64,000 bases of DNA from JAIBJN01 sp963775505. Its GTDB lineage: Bacteria; Actinomycetota; Thermoleophilia; Gaiellales; Gaiellaceae. Both the position numbers and the translations under genes were made by a program. Every line of letters starts with the position of its first letter. Positions within the stretch are counted from its first letter, which is position 1. The DNA lies in contig CAVZIL010000003.1 in assembly GCA_963775505.1 (NCBI GenBank), positions 1 through 64,000 of the forward strand, read 5' to 3'. The notes beneath the pieces are model-generated. The model saw only the letters and a list, made by a program, of their open reading frames with translations. It was not told the DNA's origin and made no database searches. Positions 51,071 to 59,173 of the stretch are shown here, piece by piece.

Positions 51071-51865
51071 TTAGCGACTGAACCAGTCGTCGAGCGGCAC
51101 ACGGGCCGCGAGCGAGGAGAGATCGCCCGTGTCGCGGATCTCGGCCGCGGCCGCCGCCAGCGCGGCGACCGCGACCCACGTGAGGCTTCCGCCAACGCTG
51201 ATCCGCTGCCCGCCCGCCGCGGCGATCTCGGTCACCGTCAGCCCGGAAAGCGCGAGCACGTTCACCGGCCTCGAGACGGCCTCGCACACCGCGCGGATCT
51301 CGGCGGATGTCCGCAGCCCGGGCGCGTAGAGAACGTCGGCGCCGGCCGCCTCGTAGGCCTGGAGGCGCGAGATCGTGTCGTCTAGGTCGGGGTTGCCGCG
51401 GATGTGGTTCTCGGCCCGCGCGGTCAGCGTGAAGGGGAAGCCGAGGGCGCGGGCGGCCTCGACGGCGGCGGCGATCCGCTCGGCGGCGAAGCTCCGCTCG
51501 TAGATGCCCTCGACGGGGTCGTAGTCCTCGATCGAGCCGCCGACGGCGCCGGCCTCGGCGACCCGGACGATCGCCAGCGCCGCCGCCCCGGGCTCCCGGC
51601 CGTAGCCGTTCTCGAGGTCGACCGAGACCGGGAGATCGGTCGCCTGGTCGAGCGCCGCGGCGTGCTCGACGACCTCGTCGAGGGTCACGGCGCCGTCGAG
51701 GCGCCCGAGCGTGAACGCGAAGCCGGAGCTCGTGGAGGCGAGCGCCTCGAACCCGAGCGCGGCCAGAACCTTGGCCGAGCCGGCGTCCCATGGGTTCGGG
51801 ATCACGAACGGCTCGCCGGCGTGCAGCGCCTGAAACCTCTCAGCCTTCCGCTCCTGCCTAGTCAT
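51071..51865 (-). CDS. Isocitrate lyase / PEP mutase superfamily protein
   Basis: A 264-residue TIM-barrel lyase. FVIPNPWDAGSAKVLAALGF, LPVSVDLENGYGREPGAAAL, GSIEDYDPVEG and TLTARAENHIRGNPDLDDTI carry the metal and phosphate-binding residues of the family. Substrate could be 2-methylisocitrate, oxaloacetate or carboxyphosphonate-like compounds. It overlaps the upstream oxidoreductase gene by eight bases. Its TAA stop touches repeat copy C. Confidence 0.87.
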   Translation of the reverse strand: MTRQERKAERFQALHAGEPFVIPNPWDAGSAKVLAALGFEALASTSSGFAFTLGRLDGAVTLDEVVEHAAALDQATDLPVSVDLENGYGREPGAAALAIVRVAEAGAVGGSIEDYDPVEGIYERSFAAERIAAAVEAARALGFPFTLTARAENHIRGNPDLDDTISRLQAYEAAGADVLYAPGLRTSAEIRAVCEAVSRPVNVLALSGLTVTEIAAAGGQRISVGGSLTWVAVAALAAAAAEIRDTGDLSSLAARVPLDDWFSR

Positions 51866-52739
51866 CGGCGATCCGGAGGACCACTTTGCCACGCTTGCCC
51901 GGCTCCATGACGCGCACAAAGGCCGCGAGCCCATCCCGGAGCGGGAACACCGTGTCCACGAGCGGGCGCAGTTCGCCGCCGTCGGCGAGCCGCGCGATCT
52001 CGATGAGCTGCTCGCGGTTGGGCTCGACGACGAAGTAGACGCCGTCGCCGGAAGGCTCCTCGGCGACCGAGACGAGTCGTCCCCCCTCGCGCAAGATCGC
52101 CCGGGAGCGCCGGAGCAGCTCCCCGCCGGCCGTGTCGAAGACCAGATCGACCGGAGCGACCTCATCCTCGAAGCTGGTCGTCGTCGAGTCGACGACCTCT
52201 TCGGCTCCCAGATCGCGCGCCGTCGCGACCCCGCGGGCGGAGGTCGTCCCGATCACGTGCGCGCCGCGGTGGCGGGCGAGCTGGACGGCGAAGCTCCCCA
52301 CCCCGCCGGCCGCGCCGTGGATCAGCACCCGCTCTCCGGACGCCAGGCCTCCGTGGTCGAGGAGCCCCTGCCAGGCGCTGAGTGCGGCGAGCGGGATCGC
52401 CGCACTCTCGACGTGGCCGAGCGTCCGTGGCTTCGGGGCCAGGAGTTTGCTGGAGAGGACGGCGTACTCGGCCGCGGCGCCGTCGCGCTCGAAGTCGGCC
52501 AGCGCGTAGACCTCGGTACCAGGCGAGACGCCGTCCCCGGCGACGACGACGCCGGAGAGCTCGTAGGACGGGATCGCCGGGAGCCGGTCCGCCGGCCACT
52601 CGAGCTCGTCCCGCGTGATCGCCGCAGCATGCACGCGTACGAGCGCCTCGCCAGGCCCCGGTCGGGGCGTCTCCACCTGTTCGTAGACGAGCGGCGGGTG
52701 CAGGCGAATCGCCCACATCGACGCTGGAACGGCGCTCAC
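51858..52739 (-). CDS. NADP-dependent quinone-type oxidoreductase (MDR family)
   Basis: A 293-residue medium-chain reductase without zinc ligands. PRPGPGEALVRVHAAAITRD, GERVLIHGAAGGVGSFAVQL (NADP loop) and the tail EPGKRGKVVLRI are typical of quinone/enone reductases. The GTG start follows GAGGAGG. Divergent from a MarR gene with a 14-bp palindrome between, so it is a likely target of that regulator and perhaps acts on electrophiles. Confidence 0.87.
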   Translation of the reverse strand: MSAVPASMWAIRLHPPLVYEQVETPRPGPGEALVRVHAAAITRDELEWPADRLPAIPSYELSGVVVAGDGVSPGTEVYALADFERDGAAAEYAVLSSKLLAPKPRTLGHVESAAIPLAALSAWQGLLDHGGLASGERVLIHGAAGGVGSFAVQLARHRGAHVIGTTSARGVATARDLGAEEVVDSTTTSFEDEVAPVDLVFDTAGGELLRRSRAILREGGRLVSVAEEPSGDGVYFVVEPNREQLIEIARLADGGELRPLVDTVFPLRDGLAAFVRVMEPGKRGKVVLRIADD

Positions 52740-52765
52740 GCGAACCTCCTCACTCTTGGGAAGTA

Positions 52766-52779
52766 TCTTTCTAGAAAGA
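52766..52779. promoter_or_regulatory. Putative MarR operator (perfect palindrome)
   Basis: TCTTTCTAGAAAGA is a perfect 14-bp palindrome in the 69-bp gap between the divergent oxidoreductase and MarR genes. It covers the -35 area of the MarR promoter and the likely -10 area of the oxidoreductase promoter. MarR sites are typically AT-rich palindromes of this size. Confidence 0.7.
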
Positions 52780-52794
52780 ATCTATCAGGCCAGC

Positions 52795-52800
52795 TACCCT
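52795..52800 (+). promoter_or_regulatory. Putative -10 box for the MarR gene
   Basis: TACCCT, 8 nt before the ATG at 52809; no Shine-Dalgarno. Confidence 0.35.
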
Positions 52801-52808
52801 ATGCGCAG

Positions 52809-53309
52809 ATGGCCGACGACCACCTCGACCGCATCACCGCCCAGTGGCGCCGCGAGCGCCCCGACCTCGACGTCGCGCCGCTGGAGCTCCTCGGCCGCCT
52901 CCTACGCGCTGCGGCGCTCGCCGACGCCGCCCTGGCGGACGGCTTACGAGAGCACGAGCTGCAGGCGGGCTGGTTCGACCTCCTCGCCGCGCTCCGGCGA
53001 GCGGGCCGGCCGTACGAGCTGAGCCCCACCCAGCTAATGAGCGCGACCATGCTCTCGTCGGGCGGGATGACGAAGCGCCTCGACCGGCTCGCCGACGCAG
53101 GCCTCGTGGAGCGGCGGCCCGATCCCGCCGACCGCCGGGGCGTCCTCGTCCGGCTGACCCCCCAGGGGAAGGCGGTCATCGACAAGGCGGTCGAGGACCA
53201 CGTGGCGAACGAGAAGCACCTCCTCCGCTCGCTCAGCGCCGCCGACCGCCGCGCACTCGATGGCCTGCTCCGAAGGCTCCTGAGCGGCCTCGAGGCGCGG
53301 CGGTCTTGA
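52809..53309 (+). CDS. MarR family transcriptional regulator
   Basis: A 166-residue winged-helix protein. ELQAGWFDLLAALRRAGRPY, LSPTQLMSATMLSSGGMTKR (recognition helix) and LVERRPDPADRRGVLVRLTP (wing) are diagnostic. The N-terminal and C-terminal helices would dimerise. It probably represses itself and the divergent oxidoreductase by binding the palindrome at 52766-52779. Confidence 0.92.
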   Translation: MADDHLDRITAQWRRERPDLDVAPLELLGRLLRAAALADAALADGLREHELQAGWFDLLAALRRAGRPYELSPTQLMSATMLSSGGMTKRLDRLADAGLVERRPDPADRRGVLVRLTPQGKAVIDKAVEDHVANEKHLLRSLSAADRRALDGLLRRLLSGLEARRS

Positions 53310-53315
53310 CGGTCG

Positions 53316-54035
53316 CTACGCCACCTCGAAGAAGATCGTCGTGAAGGTCTGGTTGCCGCTCTCCTCGATCGCCTGGATCTCGAGCTCGTACTCGGTGCCG
53401 GACTCGAGGAACGCCGACGGGATCGGCACCTTCTCTGCGGATGCCGGGAGGTCGACGCTGTAGACGCGCAGCGGATCCTCGCGCGTGACGATCACGCGGT
53501 AGCCGACGATGTCGATGCCGGGCGGCTCGGGAGGCCCGTTCCACCGGGCGACGACGCCCGTGCGGGGGACCGTCTCGCCGTCGGCCGGGGACGTGATCTC
53601 CGGCCCGTCCGGGATGTCATGCGACAGCCTTGCCGAACCGACGAGCTTGTCGCCTTCGACAGTCTCCCCCACGAACGTGTAGCGGCCCTCCGGGAAGCGC
53701 TGCTTGAACTCCTCCAGCGGGACCTCGTCGAACGGCGGCTCGTTGCTCTCGGCAAAGAGCTCGGTCAGGCCCCAGTTCTTGAGCCGCCCCTCGGCGTCGA
53801 TCTCGAGCAGCGTGCGCCCGTTCGGCCCGGAGACGACCATCGACCTCCACGGCTCGCCGTCCAGGAAGAACTGCGCGCCCGCGTCACCCTTCGTGGCGTC
53901 GACCTCGACGATCATCGTCGCCGCGTCGAGAGGGATCCGCTTCGTCGCCACGCTCCCTCGGTCACCCGCGAAAGCGGTTCCCGCAACCGCCACGAGTAGG
54001 AGCGTGGCAACCACGTACGTCGATCGCATCCTCAT
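53316..54035 (-). CDS. Secreted fibronectin-III-like protein of unknown function
   Basis: A 239-residue exported protein: signal MRSTYVVATLLLVAVAGTAF, then beta-rich sequence. The C-terminal GPEITSPADGETVPRTGVVA and ESGTEYELEIQAIEESGNQT resemble a fibronectin type III fold. An upstream block YTFVGETVEGDKLVGSARL is not recognised. GAAGGAGGAGAC precedes the ATG; the longer frame upstream is excluded by this site. Convergent with marR. Confidence 0.7.
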   Translation of the reverse strand: MRMRSTYVVATLLLVAVAGTAFAGDRGSVATKRIPLDAATMIVEVDATKGDAGAQFFLDGEPWRSMVVSGPNGRTLLEIDAEGRLKNWGLTELFAESNEPPFDEVPLEEFKQRFPEGRYTFVGETVEGDKLVGSARLSHDIPDGPEITSPADGETVPRTGVVARWNGPPEPPGIDIVGYRVIVTREDPLRVYSVDLPASAEKVPIPSAFLESGTEYELEIQAIEESGNQTFTTIFFEVA

Positions 54036-54128
54036 GTCTCCTCCTTCAGTCGCGTGCACATAGAGGACCACGCTAGGGAGGGGATCTGAAACGGCGATGA
54101 GAGGAGTGCGGACCGCGATACTGGAACC

Positions 54129-54599
54129 GTGAAGACGTCCCATCCGGTGCGGCACCTGCTCCGCGCGAAGGACCTGATCGACGCGCGGTACCGCGAGCCG
54201 CTCGACGTTCCGACGCTGGCCCGCGCCGCCCACCTCTCACCCGCGCACTTCAGCCGCGAGTTCCGCAGGGCTTTCGGCGAGCCGCCGCACCAGTACCTCC
54301 TCACTCGCAGGCTGGAGCGCGCCGCGGCGCTCCTCCGCAACACGGACCGCTCGGTGGCGGACATCTGCCTCCTCGTCGGGCTGCGGAGCCTCGGGTCGTT
54401 CACGACGAGCTTCGGACGCGTCTACGGGATGTCTCCGAACGCCTATCGCGCCACCCACGCGCCCGCGGTGACGCACGCCCGGGTGCCGACGTGCGTTCAC
54501 CAGGCCTATGCCCGTCCGACCACAGCACGTTTCGAGAAGACATGTCCGCGTGGCCCGGCTAACGTCGCCCCCGAATCCCGAAGACCACCAGGAGGATGA
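54129..54599 (+). CDS. AraC family HTH regulator
   Basis: A 156-residue protein that is mostly an AraC DNA-binding domain: LDVPTLARAAHLSPAHFSRE, then GEPPHQYLLTRRLERAAALL and SVADICLLVGLRSLGSFTTS with FGRVYGMSPNAYR. There is no N-terminal effector domain, only a short C-terminal tail. It is coupled by ATGA to a VOC protein, a common AraC-glyoxalase pairing, so it may regulate or sense with it. Confidence 0.9.
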   Translation: MKTSHPVRHLLRAKDLIDARYREPLDVPTLARAAHLSPAHFSREFRRAFGEPPHQYLLTRRLERAAALLRNTDRSVADICLLVGLRSLGSFTTSFGRVYGMSPNAYRATHAPAVTHARVPTCVHQAYARPTTARFEKTCPRGPANVAPESRRPPGG

Positions 54600-55018
54600 C
54601 GATGCTGAAGCAACTGACACACACGCAGGTCTGGGTCCACGACCAGGACGAGGCCCTCGCCTTCTACACGGAGAAGCTCGGGATGGAGCTGCGCGAGGAC
54701 GTCACCGTGCCCGAGCTCGGCAACTTTCGCTGGCTCAGCGTCGGCGTGCCGGGCCAGCCGGAGGTCTCCATCACGCTCATGGCCGTACCGGGCCCGCCTG
54801 TCTTCGACGAAGACACCCGCGCGAAGATCCAGGAGCTTCTCGCCCGAGGCGCCTCGGGGGGCCTCTTCTTCTCCTCCGACGACGTCCAGGGCACGTACGA
54901 GGAGCTCAAGGGCCGCGGGGTCGAGTTCACGCAGGAGCCGACGCAGCAGCCCTACGGCCTCGACGCCGGGTTCCGCGACTCCTCCGGGAACCACTTCCGG
55001 ATGATCTCGGCGGACTAG
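54596..55018 (+). CDS. VOC (glyoxalase-fold) protein
   Basis: A 140-residue single-chain VOC module pair: LKQLTHTQVWVHDQDEALAF, YTEKLGMELREDV, then FFSSDDVQGTYEELKGRGVE and GFRDSSGNHFRMIS with the metal-binding Glu/His area. Members include glyoxalases, dioxygenases and drug-binding proteins. It overlaps the AraC gene by four bases and its stop overlaps the opposing xdh small-subunit gene by four. Confidence 0.88.
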   Translation: MTMLKQLTHTQVWVHDQDEALAFYTEKLGMELREDVTVPELGNFRWLSVGVPGQPEVSITLMAVPGPPVFDEDTRAKIQELLARGASGGLFFSSDDVQGTYEELKGRGVEFTQEPTQQPYGLDAGFRDSSGNHFRMISAD

Positions 55019-55479
55019 GAGCTGTCTGCGACTTCGAGCACCGCCTTGACGATGCCGTCGTAGCCGGTGCAGCGGCAGAGGTTGCCCGACAGCGCGATCC
55101 GAACCTCGTCCTCGGTGGGGCGAGGTTCGGCTGCGAGAAGGGCGGTCGCCGAGACGAGCATCCCGGGCGTGCAGAAGCCGCACTGGACGCCGCCGTGCTC
55201 GAGGAACGCGCGCTGGAGCGGCGACAGCTCCTCGTCGCCGGCGAGGCCCTCGACCGTCGTCACCTCTCGTTCGTCCGCCTGGACGGCGAGGTAGGAGCAC
55301 GAGTTCACGGGCTTCCCGTCGAGGAGCATCATGCACGCGCCGCACTCCGAGTCGTCGCAGCCCTCCTTGGCGCCGGTGAGCCCGACGCCGTCGCGAACGG
55401 CGTAGAGAAGGGTCGTCGCCGGCTCCAGCTCGAGCGGGTACGCGACACCGTTCACCGTCAGCGTCACGGGGACCTTCAC
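55015..55479 (-). CDS. Xanthine dehydrogenase-family 2Fe-2S subunit
   Basis: A 154-residue electron-transfer subunit with two iron-sulfur clusters. Cys 41, 46, 49 and 61 form the plant-ferredoxin cluster (GCDDSECGACM ... NSC). Cys 100, 103, 135 and 137 form the second (QCGFC ... CRC). It passes electrons from the molybdenum site to the FAD subunit. It is the last of three genes overlapping by four bases, large-medium-small in order of transcription. Confidence 0.94.
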   Translation of the reverse strand: MKVPVTLTVNGVAYPLELEPATTLLYAVRDGVGLTGAKEGCDDSECGACMMLLDGKPVNSCSYLAVQADEREVTTVEGLAGDEELSPLQRAFLEHGGVQCGFCTPGMLVSATALLAAEPRPTEDEVRIALSGNLCRCTGYDGIVKAVLEVADSS

Positions 55480-56385
55480 GACGCGCCTCCGGCTGCGAAG
55501 AGCGCCGAGCTGGCGGGAACCGGCACGGTCTCCCCCCGGGCGCGCGCGAAAGCCGCGGAGACGGCGCGCCGGGCGACCACTTCCGCCATCGCGCGGCGGT
55601 AGTCGGCCGACGCGCGGACGTCCGAGATCGGCTGGGCGGCCGCGGCGGCGGCGCGCGCGGCCTCGCCCATCGCGTCGGCGCCCCCGTCGGAGCCGACCAG
55701 CGCCTCCTCGGCTTCGGGGACGAGCCTGATCGTGGGTGCGAGCGCTGTGATCGCCAAGCCGGCCCAGGCGACCCTTCCACCGGCGATCGTGACCGCCGCC
55801 GTGGCGCCGACGACCGCGATCTCCATCTGCCGCCGGTACTCGAGACGAACGTAGGCGCTGCCGGTTCCCTCGGGCGGCAGCGGAATCTCGACCTCGGTGA
55901 GAAGCTCGTCAGGCTCCGAGACGGTCGTTCCCGGGCCGGTGGCGAGGTCGGCGACTGCGACCTGCCGTTCTCCCGCTTCCGAGCGAAGCGTGGCGTCCGC
56001 GCCGAAGACCTGGAGCGGGCCCCCCACCTCCATCGCCGGCGAGGCGTTCATGAGGTTGCCGCCGAGCGTTCCCTGCTCCCGCGTCGCGTGGGAGCCGACG
56101 ATCGACGAGGCATCCGCGAGCGCCGTCAGCCGCTCGCGCACGACCGGGTGCGCAGCGATCTCGGCATGGGTCACGAGCGCTCCCAGGAGAAGACTGCGGT
56201 CCGAGGCGCTCGAGCCGCGCAACTCGTCGAGCGCGGTGGATGGCGACCAGGCTCTCCGGCAGCGGCGCCTTCCCCTGCCTCGCCCCGACGACGAGGTCGG
56301 TCCCCCCCGCCACCGGCCGCGCGCCTGCAGTCAGCGCCGAGAGGGCTTCGTCGACGGTGGCCGCAGAGACGAACGCGGACGTCAT
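55476..56385 (-). CDS. Xanthine dehydrogenase-family FAD subunit, one frameshift
   Basis: The CoxM/XdhB-type FAD-binding subunit, about 302 residues. N-terminal ARPVAGGTDLVVGARQGKAP is in one frame up to about 56236. The rest is in the next frame: SIVGSHATREQGTLGGNLMN binds FAD, then LTEVEIPLPPEGTGSAYVRL and the C-terminal domain ADYRRAMAEVVARRAVSAAF. One base extra near 56236 explains the break, and the motifs are otherwise intact. Overlaps both partner genes. Confidence 0.88.
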
Positions 56386-58652
56386 CCGCGTTGTCTCGCC
56401 GCCCAGACCCGCTCGGGCGTCATCGGCAGCTCCCGGACCCGTCCGCCGATCGCGCGGGCGATCGCGTTCGCGATCGCGCCCGGGGTCGGCACGGTAGGCG
56501 GCTCGCCGACGCCTCTCGAGCCCTTGGGGCCGCCGTTCTGCGCCGGCGTCTCGATCCAGGCGACGTCGATGCGCGGCGCGTCGGCCGCGGTCACGAGCTT
56601 GTAGTCGAGGAGGTGCGGGTTGCGCTGGCGCCCGTCGGCGTCGAGCTGCGAGGCCTCCAGGAGCGCCTGGCCGATCCCCATGACGACACCGCCGTACACC
56701 TGCCCGGTCGCGCCGAGCCGGTTCACGATCACGCCCGAGTCGTGGACGGCGGCGACCTGCAGAACCCGGACGACGCCCGTCTCGCGGTCGACCTTGACCC
56801 GGGCGGCGTGAGTGAAGATCTGCGGCTCGAGGAACGACTCCAGGCCGAGCCTCCCCAGGCAGCCCTCGACGTGGCAGGGAGGGTTCTCCGGCACCGGGCC
56901 GGATCCCTTCCCGAGGAGCTGCTCGCCCGAGCCGGCGAGCTCGGCGATCTCGACCGCTTTCGACGGCGAGCCGACGACGCGCACCTGGCCGTCGGCGAGC
57001 TCGAGGTCCTCGCGCGCCACCTCGAGCTTCTCCGCGGCGAGGTCGAGCAGCTTGTCGCGCACCTCGCCGGCGGCCTCGACGACGGCGCGCCCGTTGTTCA
57101 TCGTCGTCTGCGAGCCCGAGGAGCCCGCGTCGAACGGCGCGGCGTCGGTGTCCTGGTAGAGGATCGAGAAGTCGGTCGGCTTCATGCCGAGCACGTCGGC
57201 GACGAGCAGCGGGAGCGCCATCACCGCGCCGCTGCCGTTCTCCTGCGCGCCGGTGACGATCGTCCCCGAGCCGTCGCCGTTCAGCTTCAGATAGGCCCCT
57301 GACGGGTTTCCGAAGGACGGCCACCAGCCGCAGGCGACTCCGATCGCCTCGTCCGCCGGAAGGCCGCCGTCGGGCGTGATCATCTCGACGGCTCGCTCGA
57401 GCGTCTCCTTCATCGCAATCGGCCCGAAGACCTGGCGGGTCGGGCCCTCGTCGCCCTCGGAGATGAGCGTGCGCCGGCGCAGCTCGACAGGATCGAGCTC
57501 CAGCGCTTCGGCCAGCTCGTCCGTGTGCTGCTCGACCGCCCAGCAGACCTGGGGAGCGGTCGGCGCGCGAATCGAGCCGGAAGGCTGGTTGTTCGTGTAG
57601 ACGAGGGTCGAGCCGATGTTCACGTTCTCGATCACGTACGGGCCGCATGCGTGCATGGCCGCGAGCTGGGCGAAGAAGCCGCCCTCGCCGCAGTACGCGC
57701 CGCCGTCGAGTACGAGCCGGCCACGGCGCGCCACGAGCGTCCCGTCCTTGCGCCCGCCCGTCTCGAGCTCGATCACCATCCCCTCGCGGCGGTGGTCGGG
57801 AGCGATGAACTCCTCCTCGCGTGAGAACACGAGCTTCACCGGCCGCCCGGCGGCGCGCGCGAGCGCGGCGACGTGCCCCTCGTAGTGGAAGTCGCACTTG
57901 GAGCCGAAGCCGCCGCCGAGGAGCGGGACGACGATGCGAACGTGCGACTGCGGGATCTGGAGGACGTGCGCGACCCCGGCCCGCGCGGCGTAGGGCACCT
58001 GCGTCGAGCTCCACACGGTGACGCGGTCGCCTTCCCACTGGGCGAGCAGCGCGCGCGGCTCGATCGGCGCCCCCTGCGAGGCGTCGGTGACGTAGCGCCC
58101 CTTGACGACGACGTCGGCGCTTTCCATCGCGGCGTCGGCGTCGCCCTTCACGATCGTCGAGTGGCCGAGGACATTCCCGTCTCGCCCGAGCTCCTCGTCG
58201 GCCTCGTACGACTCCCACCCCTCGTGGATCAGCGGCGCTCCCTCCTCGAGCGCGGCCTCGATGTCGCTGATCGCCGGCAGAGGCTCGTACTCGACCTCGA
58301 TCGCGGCGGCCGCCTCGGCCGCGATCTCGCCGGTCAGCGCCGCGACCGCGGCGACGACGTCGCCTTCGAAGCGCACGCGCTCCTTGGCAAACAGCCGTCG
58401 GTCCTGGGCGAGGTCGCCGTAGAGCACGTCCGGCACGTCGTCGTGCGTGACGACGGCGAGAACGCCCGGCATCGCCCTGGCCCGGCTCGTGTCGATGGAG
58501 ACGATGCGGGCGTGCGTGTGGTCGGCGTAGCGAAGCTTCGCGTGCAGCTGCCCCGTCAGGTTCAGGTCGGCCGTGTAGCGGCCCGAGCCGGTGACCTTCT
58601 CCTTCCCGTCCGGGCGGATGAACGCGGCCGGCTCGGTCTCTGCGACGCTCAT
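56382..58652 (-). CDS. Xanthine dehydrogenase-family molybdenum subunit
   Basis: A 756-residue molybdopterin-binding subunit. GSGRYTADLNLTGQLHAKLR opens the first domain; LLGGGFGSKCDFHYEGHVAA, NNQPSGSIRAPTAPQVCWAV and the catalytic Glu 717 in GSRGVGEPPTVPTPGA follow. Xanthine is the likeliest substrate given the uricase operon in the window. The IRAPTAPQ loop differs from the FRGFG form of animal enzymes and is seen in other aldehyde/CO/nicotinate types, so substrate is inference. ATG 58652 is supported by a TATCCT box 9 nt upstream. Confidence 0.9.
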   Translation of the reverse strand: MSVAETEPAAFIRPDGKEKVTGSGRYTADLNLTGQLHAKLRYADHTHARIVSIDTSRARAMPGVLAVVTHDDVPDVLYGDLAQDRRLFAKERVRFEGDVVAAVAALTGEIAAEAAAAIEVEYEPLPAISDIEAALEEGAPLIHEGWESYEADEELGRDGNVLGHSTIVKGDADAAMESADVVVKGRYVTDASQGAPIEPRALLAQWEGDRVTVWSSTQVPYAARAGVAHVLQIPQSHVRIVVPLLGGGFGSKCDFHYEGHVAALARAAGRPVKLVFSREEEFIAPDHRREGMVIELETGGRKDGTLVARRGRLVLDGGAYCGEGGFFAQLAAMHACGPYVIENVNIGSTLVYTNNQPSGSIRAPTAPQVCWAVEQHTDELAEALELDPVELRRRTLISEGDEGPTRQVFGPIAMKETLERAVEMITPDGGLPADEAIGVACGWWPSFGNPSGAYLKLNGDGSGTIVTGAQENGSGAVMALPLLVADVLGMKPTDFSILYQDTDAAPFDAGSSGSQTTMNNGRAVVEAAGEVRDKLLDLAAEKLEVAREDLELADGQVRVVGSPSKAVEIAELAGSGEQLLGKGSGPVPENPPCHVEGCLGRLGLESFLEPQIFTHAARVKVDRETGVVRVLQVAAVHDSGVIVNRLGATGQVYGGVVMGIGQALLEASQLDADGRQRNPHLLDYKLVTAADAPRIDVAWIETPAQNGGPKGSRGVGEPPTVPTPGAIANAIARAIGGRVRELPMTPERVWAARQRG

Positions 58653-58661
58653 TGCAGCGAG

Positions 58662-58667
58662 AGGATA
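58662..58667 (-). promoter_or_regulatory. Putative -10 box for the molybdoenzyme operon
   Basis: TATCCT on the minus strand, 9 nt before the ATG at 58652; no Shine-Dalgarno. It argues against the upstream ATG near 58690 as the true start. Confidence 0.4.
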
Positions 58668-58730
58668 GTCAGTCGCGGCATCCGGCATGGGGCCGTCGTC
58701 CTCTTCCTCGCGCGGAGCGCGCTCGCCGGA

Positions 58731-59021
58731 GTGATCCTCGACGCCCTCGTCGTCTCGGCGTTCGTCTGCATCTACTCGTTCGAGCCCAGCTCGCCGGTCC
58801 GCGAGCTCCTCTTCCTGCCTGTGATCGAGGCCGCGCTCTGCTACGGCGTGCGCGGCGGGCTCGTGCTGCCGCTCACCAGCGCGCCGGCGCTCGCGTTCTT
58901 CGAGTCGAGGACGTCGGACGAGCTCGGAGCCCCGTTCGATCCGGGCCACGTGCTCGGTCCGATCGGACTTCAAATTCTCGTGGGGTTGGTCGTCGGCCTG
59001 CTCGCGGAGAGGCGCTCCTGA
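58731..59021 (+). CDS. Short membrane protein, possible sensor N-terminus fragment
   Basis: A 96-residue product with three helices: ALVVSAFVCIYSFEP, LLFLPVIEAALCYGVRGGLV and PIGLQILVGLVVGLLAERRS. It resembles the membrane-input part of PAS/GGDEF sensors but no signalling domain follows. The GTG start is one choice; the frame is open far upstream, though that is opposite to the xdh gene. It may be a remnant or a free-standing small membrane protein. Confidence 0.45.
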   Translation: MILDALVVSAFVCIYSFEPSSPVRELLFLPVIEAALCYGVRGGLVLPLTSAPALAFFESRTSDELGAPFDPGHVLGPIGLQILVGLVVGLLAERRS

Positions 59022-59173
59022 TAAGGGTTTGCGACCGACCGTGAACCTCCCTGCCCTCGCAATCACGAGAGCCGAGGAACCACTCAGCTACTACTGGCCC
59101 GCGATCGAGACCCCGGCAAGCAGCTTTCTTCTGTCGGCCGATGTCGACCTCGAGGAAACCGTGACGCCGCCGC

